NCBI GenBank assembly: GCA_021802555.1
Contig: JAJZRU010000007.1
Coordinates: 1 to 64,000 of the forward strand
Source: Pseudomonadota bacterium
GTDB taxonomy: Bacteria > Pseudomonadota > Gammaproteobacteria > Burkholderiales > Thiobacillaceae
Direction: 5' to 3'
Length of the DNA: 64,000 bases
Notes under the pieces: generated by a model
What the model was told of the DNA's origin: nothing
The model's input: only the letters and a program-made list of their open reading frames with translations
Databases searched by the model: none
In this document: positions 34,304 to 42,601 of the stretch, one piece after another
How positions within the stretch are numbered: position 1 is the stretch's first letter
Layout: the number at the start of each line of letters is the position of its first letter
Program-made: the position numbers and the translations under genes

Positions 34304-35383
34304 ATGACTCGGCTTTCCGGCAATCGCTCCCTGCTGCAGGCATTTCTGGCCGACGCGCAGCGCTATCTGGAAGAATATCGGCAAGCGCTCGCGTCCCCGG
34401 CTGCCGCGTCTGCGGATGCCGCTCTGGAGGCCGTGCGCGGCATCCGCATAGGCGCCGAATTCCTGGAAATCCTTCCTCTGGCCGGGCTTTGTCGGCAGCA
34501 GGAGAGCCGCTTGGCCAGGGCCGGCGGCGCGTTGCCGGAAGCCGTATTGGAGAGCTTGTCGCTCGCTGCCGGGGAGATCGACCTGCATCTGGCGGCGCTG
34601 GACGCACCAGAGGTGGGGGCGGCCGCGCCCGCTGCGGCGGCGCAAGTCGGGGTCGGCGGCACGAGCGGCGAGAGCGTTGCTCCGGCTGCCGCCGAGAATG
34701 AGGCGCAGGCGCCGGAGCCGCCGCCGGAACAGCCCATGCCTGACTTCGCCCCGAGGGAGCCGTCGGCCGCGGCGGCGCCGGCCGCCGAAATGTTTCAGGA
34801 ATGGATGCGCGAATGGCGTGCCTTCCGCGAACAGATCGAGCGCATATATCTCGCGGCCGGCCCCGCGCCGCCCGCAGCGCCATCCGAGCTTCGGATCGCA
34901 GAGGCGCTACCGGCGGAGCGTGCACCCGAGCCTGCGGCGCCTGTCGCCGGGCCGGCGCCGCAGGCCGCGCCCGCGGCGCAGACGATGGCCGTGCTCAAAC
35001 TCGGCATAGGGCCTGCCCTGGTCGGGCTGCCGGCGGCCAACGTTCTCGGCTTCGTCGAACCCACGCGCGACGTCAGGCGGCTGTCGGCCGACGGCGCCTT
35101 GGCGGCCGTCAATGGTTCGGCGCTGGCGGTATTGGACGTGCGCGGACGTTGGGGGCTGGGCGAACGCCCGGCAGATGCCCGCATTGTGCTGGTGGAAAGC
35201 GGGCGGGGCCGTATCGGGCTCTGGGCCGACAGGGTCTACGGCACGGAAAGCCTCAGCATCCAGCCATTGCTCCCCGCCGCCCTCCACCCGGCCGAATTGG
35301 GCGGTGCGGCGGTGAGCGCGCAAGGCGAGGTGGTGCTGATGTTGCGGCCGGAAGCCATCGCCGCGCCGGAGAATGTAGCGTGA
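34304..35383 (+). CDS. Kinase-less CheA-like protein: decayed Hpt plus CheW domain
   Basis: A 359-residue protein. Residues 1-85 resemble a CheA Hpt domain: AVRGIRIGAEF lines up with AFHTLKGGAGF of the CheA at 11196, but the phospho-accepting His is Arg45. An Ala/Pro-rich linker follows, with a short helical segment MFQEWMREWRAFREQIERIY. A CheW domain completes it (VLKLGIGPALVGLPAANVLGFVEP ... AVLDVRGRWGLG). There is no dimerisation or ATPase domain. It could link receptors in an array without signalling, or compete with CheA or CheW. It is followed by a repeat element and a cheW-like gene. Confidence 0.78.
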   Translation: MTRLSGNRSLLQAFLADAQRYLEEYRQALASPAAASADAALEAVRGIRIGAEFLEILPLAGLCRQQESRLARAGGALPEAVLESLSLAAGEIDLHLAALDAPEVGAAAPAAAAQVGVGGTSGESVAPAAAENEAQAPEPPPEQPMPDFAPREPSAAAAPAAEMFQEWMREWRAFREQIERIYLAAGPAPPAAPSELRIAEALPAERAPEPAAPVAGPAPQAAPAAQTMAVLKLGIGPALVGLPAANVLGFVEPTRDVRRLSADGALAAVNGSALAVLDVRGRWGLGERPADARIVLVESGRGRIGLWADRVYGTESLSIQPLLPAALHPAELGGAAVSAQGEVVLMLRPEAIAAPENVA

Positions 35384-35387
35384 GCCC

Positions 35388-35541
35388 GAAAACCGTTTTT
35401 GGACCACAGAGCCACAGAGACACGGAGGAAAAGACAAAGACTTGCGTCGCAGCGGCCGGTCACCCGTCGGGCGAACGGTCAAGTGCTGACATGCTGTTGA
35501 TGTCTTGCATTTCTCTGCGCTTCTGTGTCTCTGTGGTGAGG
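35388..35541. repeat. Dispersed inverted-repeat element, copy 2
   Basis: Second copy of the element at 8375-8518. Terminal inverted repeats are ACCACAGAG ... (from 35403) and ... CTCTGTGGT (to 35537), pairing over about 25 bases with several mismatches. The core keeps GACTTGCGTCGCA and CGGTCAAGTGCTGA. It fills the gap between the kinase-less CheA-like gene and the cheW-like gene. Its right end supplies GAGG at 35538-35541, eight bases before the ATG at 35550, so the element has probably provided the ribosome-binding site of that gene. Confidence 0.8.
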
Positions 35542-35549
35542 ATTTTAAG

Positions 35550-35996
35550 ATGAACTCGGCCGCGACGGACTGGTTGGCGTTCCTCCTGGGGGAGCAGCGC
35601 TGGGTCTTGGCCGCGGGCGCCGTACGTCAGGTGATGCGCCTGCCGCCGCTGGCCCCGGTGCCTGGCGCCCGCCCGCCCTGCATGGGCATGATCGCCTGGC
35701 AGGGGCGTCCGGTCACGGTGCTGGATGCGGCGCTCTGGCTGGCGCAGGGCGGCGCGCGCGAGGCCCGGCAGGAGCGCCTGGTGATCTGGGCGCAGGGTGG
35801 CGATGCACTGGGCTTGCGCGTGGACGCTGTGCTGAGCCTGCGGCGCTTGCCGCCTTCTGCGGTGCTGCCTTTGCAGGCCGCGCTGCCGCCGCCATGGAAT
35901 GCCGTCGCCGGGCTGCTGCGTCAAGGCGACGACGTCGATCCCATCCTGGAACCCGCCGCGCTGCTGGCTGCGGCGCAAAGAGCGTCGGAGGGCTGA
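35550..35996 (+). CDS. CheW-like coupling protein
   Basis: A 148-residue protein made of a single CheW domain: WLAFLLGEQRWVLAAGAVRQVMRLPPLAPVPGARP, then GMIAWQGRPVTVLDAALWL and LGLRVDAVLSLRRL. CheW proteins couple receptors to CheA. It lies in a module without a kinase, so it may instead serve the CheA at 11196, for which no other cheW is visible in the window, or work with the degenerate receptor that follows. Start ATG 35550 is preceded by GAGG from the repeat element. Confidence 0.82.
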   Translation: MNSAATDWLAFLLGEQRWVLAAGAVRQVMRLPPLAPVPGARPPCMGMIAWQGRPVTVLDAALWLAQGGAREARQERLVIWAQGGDALGLRVDAVLSLRRLPPSAVLPLQAALPPPWNAVAGLLRQGDDVDPILEPAALLAAAQRASEG

Positions 35997-36001
35997 ACAT
36001 C

Positions 36002-37468
36002 GTGAAACCAACCCCCGGTCTCGCGTTGCTGATCCTGGCGCTGATCGCCGCCGCCTTGCTGGCCGGCGGGGCGGTTTGGGCCTACGGGCAGTTGCAGGGC
36101 ATGGGTGTGAGCTTGGACGCGCGCGCCCGCCTGAGCCAGATGACCCTGCAATTGCAGGTGGTGCAGAACGAGGTCGCCGCGGCGCGCCAGCTGGCGCGCC
36201 AGGCCGCATCCGGGACGGACGGCAGCACGGCGGCCGTTGCCGGCAGCCGCATGCAGTTTGCCGACGGCGTCCTGCAAGGCCTCTACAGTCAGGCGGCGGT
36301 GCCGCCTTTTACGGCGGCCGACCGGCAAGCGCTGGCTGCGCTGCTGGGTTTGAGCCGCCCGTTGGCCGGCGGTGCAGCGCTCGCCGCCGCATCGACGCCG
36401 CAGTTGGCGCGCCTGCAGCGGGCCCTGGGCCGCTACGCCGCCCGCCTGGGGCGGCAGGGGTTGGCGCAAGCCGGGCGCAGCGCGCGGCTGCAGGCAACCG
36501 TGGAGCGCAATCTGGCGCTGTTCACCCTGGGCGGGGTCGCGCTGCTGGGGCTGGCGGCCGGCTATCTGGCCTGGGGCTGGCGGCGCCAGCTGGCCGCCCT
36601 GCGCGCTCGGGTAAGGGCCGTGGCGACCGGCGCGGCGCCGGCCTTGCCTACCGGGCGCGGCTGGCGCGCGCTGGCGGGCGATCTGGACGAACTGGAGCGC
36701 CGCAGCACCGGCGTGCGCGCAGCCGCCTTGCGCAAATTGGCGGAGGCGGAACAAGCGGCCGCAGAGCTGGAGGCGCTGGCCGGGCAATTGGCCGAGGCGT
36801 GCGCCGCGGCGCCGACCAATTCGCAGCCTGAGGGGGCCGCGCATCTAGACAAATTGTTGCGCGGCCTGCAGGGGCTCGCCGCCGGCCTGCAGGCGGGCAG
36901 CGACCGGGTGCGGGAAATCCAGGATGCCCTGGAAGGGGAGCTGCCCGAACGCAGGCACGGCCATGCGCAGGCGGAAGACCTGGCCCCGGCGCTGCAAGCG
37001 GCGGGGGAAAAAGTCGAGCAACTGCTGCTGCTGTGCCTGAACCTGCGCCTAGCCCTGCTGCACGGCCAAGCCGAACCCGCCCAGCTCGCCGTTCTGGGCG
37101 AACAGCTCGATCCCCTGTGCGCCGAGGGCATAGATCTGGCGCGCGACATCGCGCAAGCCGGCCTGGCGCTGCCGGCCGCGCCGCCTGCGGTCGACGGAGA
37201 GCCGGCGCCGCCGCCGCGGGCGCATGCGCGGCCGGCCCTGGCGAGCCTGCGCGAGGGCCTGGCGCGCCAGGCCCAGGCCGCCCAGACCATGGCGGCGTTC
37301 TGCGGCCGGCTTTGTCCCCAGGGCGGAGCGGAGACCCAGGCGCCCGCGGCCGTTGCCCGGCGTGCCGACGAACTCGTTGCGGAAATCGGCGGGCTGCGTC
37401 AGCGCTTGCTGGCTTTGCACAAGGAGGCCGCAGCGACGCGCAGCGCCGCTGCCGAACGCGCGCGCTAA
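36002..37468 (+). CDS. Membrane receptor-like protein with decayed MCP tip
   Basis: A 488-residue protein with two membrane segments (residues 5-28 and about 170-192) flanking a helical periplasmic domain, and a long cytoplasmic coiled coil. At about residues 340-376 the sequence QLLLLCLNLRLALLHG ... LAVLGEQLDPL lines up with the MCP tip ([15 protein letters not shown] ... [11 protein letters not shown]), but nearly all conserved contact residues are lost. It starts at GTG 36002 with GGAGG ten bases upstream. PilJ-type receptors are an alternative. Its TAA is part of the fliC sigma-28 promoter. Confidence 0.72.
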   Translation: MKPTPGLALLILALIAAALLAGGAVWAYGQLQGMGVSLDARARLSQMTLQLQVVQNEVAAARQLARQAASGTDGSTAAVAGSRMQFADGVLQGLYSQAAVPPFTAADRQALAALLGLSRPLAGGAALAAASTPQLARLQRALGRYAARLGRQGLAQAGRSARLQATVERNLALFTLGGVALLGLAAGYLAWGWRRQLAALRARVRAVATGAAPALPTGRGWRALAGDLDELERRSTGVRAAALRKLAEAEQAAAELEALAGQLAEACAAAPTNSQPEGAAHLDKLLRGLQGLAAGLQAGSDRVREIQDALEGELPERRHGHAQAEDLAPALQAAGEKVEQLLLLCLNLRLALLHGQAEPAQLAVLGEQLDPLCAEGIDLARDIAQAGLALPAAPPAVDGEPAPPPRAHARPALASLREGLARQAQAAQTMAAFCGRLCPQGGAETQAPAAVARRADELVAEIGGLRQRLLALHKEAAATRSAAAERAR

Positions 37469-37492
37469 AGTTTTCAGGGAGCGTGACGATAA
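37466..37492 (+). promoter_or_regulatory. Sigma-28 promoter of fliC
   Basis: TAAAGTTT (37466-37473), 11 bases, then GACGATAA (37485-37492), differing from the consensus TAAAGTTT-N11-GCCGATAA at one base. The TAA of the preceding receptor-like gene is the first part of the -35 box. Transcription would begin near 37500, about 60 bases before fliC. Confidence 0.9.
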
Positions 37493-37520
37493 GCCAGTTG
37501 CAGGCCTAAGGCCGGCAAGA

Positions 37521-37534
37521 CGGCAAGGATGCCG
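37521..37534 (+). promoter_or_regulatory. CsrA-binding hairpin in the fliC leader
   Basis: CGGCA-AGGA-TGCCG is a perfect 5-base stem with AGGA as the loop, and CAAGGATG matches the core CARGGAUG of the CsrA consensus. A second GGA lies in the ribosome-binding site (37551-37553), about 24 bases downstream, which is good spacing for one CsrA dimer. Together with csrA-fliW at 8567-9321 this predicts CsrA repression of flagellin translation. Confidence 0.7.
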
Positions 37535-37561
37535 AATCAGGCTTATGAAAGGAGCTTTACC

Positions 37562-39037
37562 ATGGCAATTACAGGGATCATCAACACCAACATCAACTCC
37601 CTGAGCACGCTCAACGCGCTCAACAATACTTCCAACAATCTTTCCACCTACATCCAGCAGCTTTCCACGGGCAAGGCGATCAACAGCCCGGCGGACAACC
37701 CGGCCGGCTATGCCATTGCCCAGCGCTTCACCACGCAGATCAATGGCCTGAATCAAGCCGTATCCAACGGCAACCAGGCGGTATCCCTGGTGCAGACCGC
37801 CACGGGCGCGCTGCAGAACGAAACCAACCTGCTGCAGCAGATTCGCACCATCGCCGTGCAGGCGGCCAACGGCTCCAACACCTCGGCCGACCGCGCTTCT
37901 TTGCAGGGCGTGGTGTCGCAGTTGCTGGCGCAGGTGCAGACCATCGCCACCCAGACCCAGTTCAACGGCCAGAACATCCTGGACGGCACTTTCTCCGGCC
38001 AGCAGTTCCAGGTCGGCGCCAACGCCAACCAGGTGATCAACGTCTCCGTCTCCAACGCGCAGGGCAACGCCATCGGCGTCAACACCGTCGCGACCAGCGG
38101 CAGTGTCTACGCCGCCGGCAGCGGTTCGGTCACCGCCAACGGCTACGGCTCGGCCTACACCATCAGCAGCGGCGCGGGCAATTTCACGGCCGGCACGGTG
38201 AACGTATCCGGCTCCGCCGGCGCCAGCGGCGTGGCGGTGACGGCGAGCGAGTCGGCGGCCAACGTCGCTGCGTCGTTCAACGCCATCACGCAGCAGACCG
38301 GGGTAAGCGCGACGGCCAACACCAGCGTCGCGTTTGCCGTGACGAGCGGCTCGTTCTCCTTCTCCATCTCCAACGGCACCTCGGGCAGCCCGACCAACAC
38401 GGTCAACATCTCGGCCAACGTCACCAGCGTCGATCCCACCGGGTTGAGCGGATTGGTCGCGGCGATCAACAACAGCACGGCGCAGACCGGCGTGGCGGCC
38501 AGCGTCAATTCCAGCAACCAGCTGGTGCTGACGCAGAATCAGGGCCACAACATCCTGATCTCCGGCTTCGGCGGCAGCGGGACGTTGCAGGCCGGCACTG
38601 CCGCGGCGATCACCAGCGCGGCGGGCACGGCGCTGGTGCAAGGCTTCGTCCAGCTGCAATCGACGCAGGGCTACTCTCTGAGCGGCGGCACCAACATCGG
38701 GCTGGCCAACATCAGCTCGCTCAATGCCGCGTCGACGGTCAACGTGTCCACGGTGCAGGGCGCCAATCAGGCCATCGCGATCATCGACAATGCCATCAAC
38801 GCGCTGAACCAGCAGGGAGGTGCCTTGGGCGCGATCCAGAACCGGGTGCAGGCGTCGGTGCAGAATCTGCAGACCACGGCGACCAACTTGCAGTCCGCGC
38901 GCTCTGTGGTGCAGGACGCGAACATCGCCCAGGCGACCTCGCAGCTGACCAAGTACCAGATTCTGCAGCAGGCCGGCATCTCCACCTTGGCGCAAGCCAA
39001 CGCCCTGCAGCAGAGCTACCTCAAGCTGCTGCCGTAA
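37562..39037 (+). CDS. fliC: Flagellin FliC
   Basis: A 491-residue flagellin with the conserved N-terminal domain (MAITGIINTNINSLSTLNAL ... LSTGKAINSPADNPAGYAIA) and C-terminal domain (NLQSARSVVQDANIAQATS, ILQQAGISTLAQANALQQ). The middle, about residues 170-390, is Ser/Thr/Gly/Ala-rich and a plausible surface for O-glycosylation by the enzyme at 16912. AAGGAG precedes ATG 37562. It is the only flagellin gene in the window. Export uses FliS (41434); translation is probably controlled by CsrA/FliW. Confidence 0.97.
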   Translation: MAITGIINTNINSLSTLNALNNTSNNLSTYIQQLSTGKAINSPADNPAGYAIAQRFTTQINGLNQAVSNGNQAVSLVQTATGALQNETNLLQQIRTIAVQAANGSNTSADRASLQGVVSQLLAQVQTIATQTQFNGQNILDGTFSGQQFQVGANANQVINVSVSNAQGNAIGVNTVATSGSVYAAGSGSVTANGYGSAYTISSGAGNFTAGTVNVSGSAGASGVAVTASESAANVAASFNAITQQTGVSATANTSVAFAVTSGSFSFSISNGTSGSPTNTVNISANVTSVDPTGLSGLVAAINNSTAQTGVAASVNSSNQLVLTQNQGHNILISGFGGSGTLQAGTAAAITSAAGTALVQGFVQLQSTQGYSLSGGTNIGLANISSLNAASTVNVSTVQGANQAIAIIDNAINALNQQGGALGAIQNRVQASVQNLQTTATNLQSARSVVQDANIAQATSQLTKYQILQQAGISTLAQANALQQSYLKLLP

Positions 39038-39048
39038 TCCGAGGGCAG

Positions 39049-39072
39049 GCCTCCCGGAGCGGTCCGGGGGGC
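39049..39072 (+). terminator. Hairpin after fliC
   Basis: GCCTCCCGGA and TCCGGGGGGC (39049-39072) pair over ten bases with one G-T wobble and a 4-base loop, 11 bases after the fliC stop. There is no T-tract, so it may act as an mRNA 3' stabiliser or partial terminator that lets fliC outproduce flaG-fliD-fliS. Confidence 0.4.
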
Positions 39073-39089
39073 GCCAGAGGGGGTGAACC

Positions 39090-39464
39090 ATGGAAATCAA
39101 TCCCGCTGTCGCCTCGATGGCCCAGCAGGCTGCCCCACAAGGGCAGCCGCAGCCTGGGGCCAATGCGCCAACGTCTGCCCGCTCGGCGGCGCAGGCTCAG
39201 GGCGCCGCCGGCGCACAGCCCCTGGATCTGGCGCGAGCGCTCAAGCATTTGCAGGATCAGGTGGCGCAAAACTCGTCTTCCATCACCCTGCGTGCCGGGT
39301 TGAATCCCAACGGCGACCACCCGGGCCAAGTCTTGGTGGAGTTGATGGACAAGGACACGCAGCAAGTGTTCTATCAATATTACATTCCTGCCGATCAGGC
39401 TTTGCAGGCAGCCAAAAATGCTGAAGGGCTCACGCCCGGCAGCCTGTTGAGCGGCAAGGCTTAG
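39090..39464 (+). CDS. flaG: FlaG family protein
   Basis: A 124-residue protein: a Gln/Pro/Ala-rich N-terminal half, then the FlaG domain (LDLARALKHLQDQVA ... LVELMDKDTQQVFYQYYIP). FlaG influences filament length in several genera, by an unsettled mechanism. It lies between fliC and fliD as in Pseudomonas and Vibrio. Confidence 0.85.
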   Translation: MEINPAVASMAQQAAPQGQPQPGANAPTSARSAAQAQGAAGAQPLDLARALKHLQDQVAQNSSSITLRAGLNPNGDHPGQVLVELMDKDTQQVFYQYYIPADQALQAAKNAEGLTPGSLLSGKA

Positions 39465-39487
39465 TTTCGCAGGATTACGGGGGCGCG

Positions 39488-41425
39488 ATGTCGGTATCAT
39501 TGTCAGGGCTGGTGAGCGGGGTCAACATCAATCAGTTGATCTCGACCATCAGCGCCGCCTATCAGCAGCCCATTACTTTATTGCAGTCCCAGGGGCAGTC
39601 CTACCAGACCACCTTGAGCGCCTGGGGCCAGCTGCAAGGCAGCCTGTCCAGCCTGCAGTCGGCGCTCGCCGGCCTGCAGAACATCGGCAGCCTGAACAAC
39701 CGCTCCGTCACACTCAGCAATTCCAGCGCCGCGTCCGCTACCGTGCAGGCCAATGCGCCGCTGGGCACTTACAGCCTCAGCAACATCGTGCTGGCGCAGG
39801 CGCAGAGCGTTTATTCGCAGGATTTCAGCTCGGCCGGGAATACGGCGGTCGGCACCGGCACCTTGCAGATCCAGGTCGGCAGCGGGGCGGTGGCCAACGT
39901 CACCATAGACAGCAGCAACAATACCCTGAACGGCATTGCCGCCGCGATCAACAGCGCCAATGCGGGCGTCAATGCCGCGGTCATCTATGACGGCGCGGGC
40001 TATCGCTTGACGGTCACGGGAAACAACACCGGCTCGGGCAGCGCCTTCACCGTCAGCGCCAGCGGCGCCACCGGATCGCTGTCCAGTCTGAGCTACAGCA
40101 GCGGCGCCAGCGGCGGCATGACGCTGGCGCAGGCGGCGCAAAACGCCTCTTTCACGGTCAACGGCCTCAACATCAGCAGCGCCACCAACAGCGTGAGCGG
40201 GGCGATACCGGGCGTGAGCCTGAACCTGCTTGCCGCCTCGGGCTCGACGACGCTGACCGTGGGCACCGACAGCAGCGCTTTCGTGACCGCCGTGCAAGGT
40301 TTCGTGAGCGCTTTCAACAGCGCCATGGGCACCATGAACCAGCTGAGCGCCTATGGCGGGCCCTCCGGGCAGAGCGGGCCGCTCATCGGCAACGCCGCGC
40401 TGACGTCGCTGCGCACCCAGCTGCTCAATTTGATCAGCGGCCAGGGCATAGGCACGGTGCCGAACAGCCCCTATGCCTCGCTGGGCGGCGTGGGCGTCAA
40501 TCTCAATAAGGACGGCACGCTGGTGCTCGACACCGGCACGCTCAACCAGGCCCTGTCGAGCAATTACAACGCGGTGGCTGGCCTGTTCGGCCAGGTGGGC
40601 ACGACCACCAACAGCAACGTGCAATATGTGGCGGCCGGCAGCGCCACCCAGGCGGGCACTTATGCCGTCAACGTCACCAGCGCCTCGACCCAGGCCAGCG
40701 TCACAGCCTCCAATCCCGTCGCCAGCGGCGGAATTACCAGCAACGAGACGCTGACCATCACCTCGGGCAGCACCAGCGTGGCCGTCAATCTGACTTCCGG
40801 CAGCACCCTCAGCGCCATCGTCTCGACCATCAACAGCGCTTTGGTACAGCAGGGTTTGAGCGGCATTTCGGCGCTCGATAGCAGCGGCAGCCTGGAATTG
40901 CAGACCAGCGGCTACGGCAGCGCGCAGAGCTTCAGCGTGGTCTCCAACGTGGCGGCCGGCAGCGGCAGCACGGGCATAGGCACGACCGCGCTGACGGGCA
41001 CGGGCACCGACGTGGTCGGCACGGTCAACGGCCAGGCCACCAGCGGCTCCGGCCAGCAGATGACCGTCACCGGGCCGGGCAATGCCCTGGGCCTGCAGTT
41101 GACGATCACCGGGCAGACCACCGGCAATCTGGGGGCGGTGACGGTCAGCCAGGGGCTGTACCAGCAGATGACCGGCATCCTGTCCTCCGCCCTCAACAGC
41201 CAGACCGGCTTCATCGCCGCGGCGGCGGACGGCCTGAACCAGACCATCAACGGCATCAATAGCCAGATCACCCAGTTGCAGCAGTCGGCGCAGGCCCAGA
41301 CGGCCCTGCTGACGCAGCAGTTCCAGGCCATGCAGGCGCAGCTCGCGCAGCTGCAATCCGTGGGCAATTACCTCAACGCCTTCTTCGCCACCACCTCGTC
41401 GAATTCGCCGACCACTTCGGGTTAG
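39488..41425 (+). CDS. fliD: Filament cap protein FliD
   Basis: A 645-residue hook-associated protein 2. N-terminal VSLSGLVSGVNINQLISTI and C-terminal coiled coil (INGINSQITQLQQSAQAQTALLTQQFQAMQAQLAQLQ) are typical, with FVSAFNSAMGTMNQL in the D1 region. A large Ser/Thr/Gly-rich middle makes it longer than the 467-residue Salmonella FliD. It caps the filament and folds flagellin subunits. It is followed by fliS after 8 bases. Confidence 0.94.
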   Translation: MSVSLSGLVSGVNINQLISTISAAYQQPITLLQSQGQSYQTTLSAWGQLQGSLSSLQSALAGLQNIGSLNNRSVTLSNSSAASATVQANAPLGTYSLSNIVLAQAQSVYSQDFSSAGNTAVGTGTLQIQVGSGAVANVTIDSSNNTLNGIAAAINSANAGVNAAVIYDGAGYRLTVTGNNTGSGSAFTVSASGATGSLSSLSYSSGASGGMTLAQAAQNASFTVNGLNISSATNSVSGAIPGVSLNLLAASGSTTLTVGTDSSAFVTAVQGFVSAFNSAMGTMNQLSAYGGPSGQSGPLIGNAALTSLRTQLLNLISGQGIGTVPNSPYASLGGVGVNLNKDGTLVLDTGTLNQALSSNYNAVAGLFGQVGTTTNSNVQYVAAGSATQAGTYAVNVTSASTQASVTASNPVASGGITSNETLTITSGSTSVAVNLTSGSTLSAIVSTINSALVQQGLSGISALDSSGSLELQTSGYGSAQSFSVVSNVAAGSGSTGIGTTALTGTGTDVVGTVNGQATSGSGQQMTVTGPGNALGLQLTITGQTTGNLGAVTVSQGLYQQMTGILSSALNSQTGFIAAAADGLNQTINGINSQITQLQQSAQAQTALLTQQFQAMQAQLAQLQSVGNYLNAFFATTSSNSPTTSG

Positions 41426-41433
41426 GACCGTCC

Positions 41434-41814
41434 ATGTACACCGCTCAGCAAGCATTGCGCGCTTATCGCCAAGTCGAACACCAGGGCGTGTCGGGGGAGC
41501 AGCTCTACCTGCAGGGGCTGGAGGGCATCCTCGAATATCTGCGGCGCGCGGAAGGAGCCATCCAGGTCGGCGACAATGCCAAGAAGGTGGCTCCGCTGGA
41601 CAGCGCCTATCGCATCGTCGAGCATTTGCTGGCCATCCTCCCCGCCGACGCCGCAAGCCGGGCCGGCAGCCTGAGCGCCAAGCTGGAGCAGGTGTACGCC
41701 GCGCTGCTCGCGCAACTGGCACAGGCCAACATCTTCAACGATCTCGACGCCTTGGCGCAGTGCCGCGCAGCGGTGAGCGGCCTGAAAAGCGCCTGGCTGG
41801 CCGCCGGCGAGTAG
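41434..41814 (+). CDS. fliS: Flagellin export chaperone FliS
   Basis: A 126-residue helical protein starting MYTAQQALRAYRQVEHQGVSGEQLYL, with YDGAI-like region replaced by ILEYLRRAEGAIQVGDNAKK and a conserved ANIFNDLDALAQCRAAVSGLKSAW at the end. FliS binds the C-terminus of flagellin in the cytoplasm. No fliT-like gene follows directly. Confidence 0.9.
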   Translation: MYTAQQALRAYRQVEHQGVSGEQLYLQGLEGILEYLRRAEGAIQVGDNAKKVAPLDSAYRIVEHLLAILPADAASRAGSLSAKLEQVYAALLAQLAQANIFNDLDALAQCRAAVSGLKSAWLAAGE

Positions 41815-41918
41815 CGGCGCGGCCCAAGGGAGAGCCGATTTCCGCGGACGGGGCGGCGCTCCTCGGGAAATTGAACTCCCAAATCCTTCGGCGCAATTCC
41901 TATATTATTGGGGCTAAA

Positions 41919-41937
41919 GCGCGGCTCCGAGCCGCGC
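41919..41937 (+). other. G+C hairpin in the leader of the PilZ gene
   Basis: GCGCGGCT-CCG-AGCCGCGC is a perfect 8-base stem with a 3-base loop, 23 bases before the ATG at 41961. It follows an A+T-rich TATATTATTGG stretch at 41901-41911 that could hold a -10 box. It has no T-tract, so a leader structure is as likely as a terminator. The 146 bases between fliS and the PilZ gene hold nothing else that I can see. Confidence 0.45.
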
Positions 41938-41960
41938 CCAGTTGGAGATGGGGAGCCCGA

Positions 41961-42527
41961 ATGATCGCTTACCAGGAACTAAATGATCTGGCCGGCGGCG
42001 ACGCCGTCAGGCTGGAAGGCCAGTTGCCCCTGGCCTGGGGGTCTCCTCCGGAAGATCCTGCGGCGCTCGCCGATGTCATGGCCGACAATCAGGTGCTGCT
42101 GCGCGCCCTGCTGGCCATGGACGAGGCGGCCGGCGCCGCCGAAACGGAGCACGCGCGGGACAGCGGCATCCAGTCGCTGGAGCGCCGGGTCGATTTGCTG
42201 CTGCTCATGGCCAGCACCGCGCTGCGCGGGATGGGCAAGGTGCCGCCGCCGTTTCCCTGCATACTCACCGCCCGTGCGCTGCGCTGGGTCAGCGGCGAGG
42301 CGCTGGGTGTGGGAGGCCATTTCTGGATGCGCGTTTATCTGCGCCAGCGCGTGGTCATGCCGCTCATCTTGCCGGGCGTCGTGGCGGAAGAGCACGCGCT
42401 GCAGAATCGCAGCTATTGCCGCACCCTCGAATTCAGGGGTCTGGAACCGGCGGTGCAACGTGATCTGGAGCGGCTCATTTTCCGCCACCACCGCCGCGGC
42501 GTGGCGCGCCAGCGCGCCAACCCTTAA
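41961..42527 (+). CDS. Atypical PilZ-domain protein (tPilZ type)
   Basis: A 188-residue protein. A helical segment (LERRVDLLLLMASTALRGM) is followed by a PilZ-like barrel (PCILTARALRWVSGEALGVGGHFWMRVYLR ... MPLILPGVV), ending in EPAVQRDLERLIFRHHRRGVARQR. This fits the atypical PilZ proteins of the Xanthomonas XC6012 type, which lack the RxxxR motif and form helix-mediated oligomers. The classic c-di-GMP motifs are indeed absent, so nucleotide binding is uncertain. Such genes are often found next to fliD-fliS, as here. Start ATG 41961. Confidence 0.75.
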   Translation: MIAYQELNDLAGGDAVRLEGQLPLAWGSPPEDPAALADVMADNQVLLRALLAMDEAAGAAETEHARDSGIQSLERRVDLLLLMASTALRGMGKVPPPFPCILTARALRWVSGEALGVGGHFWMRVYLRQRVVMPLILPGVVAEEHALQNRSYCRTLEFRGLEPAVQRDLERLIFRHHRRGVARQRANP

Positions 42528-42550
42528 ATTCCCGGCGCGCCTGCCGTTAA
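42524..42550 (+). promoter_or_regulatory. Candidate sigma-28 promoter of the stator gene
   Basis: TTAAATTC (42524-42531), exactly 11 bases, then GCCGTTAA (42543-42550). The -10 matches GCCGATAA at 7 of 8 bases; the -35 matches TAAAGTTT at 5 of 8. As for fliC, the stop codon of the preceding gene lies within the -35 box. Start point would be about 45 bases before the MotB-like ATG. Confidence 0.5.
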
Positions 42551-42601
42551 TGGGTAAAGGGGGGCTCCCCCGCCAACCCGAACGGACAACAAGTTATTGC
42601 A

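Noticed and set aside
39578-41722. 714-codon open frame opposite fliD and fliS
   Set aside because: Shadow frame of a Ser/Gly/Thr-rich gene; no signal, domain or ribosome-binding site.
41919-41937. Hairpin after fliS as an intrinsic terminator
   Set aside because: Perfect stem but no T-tract; listed only as a leader hairpin.
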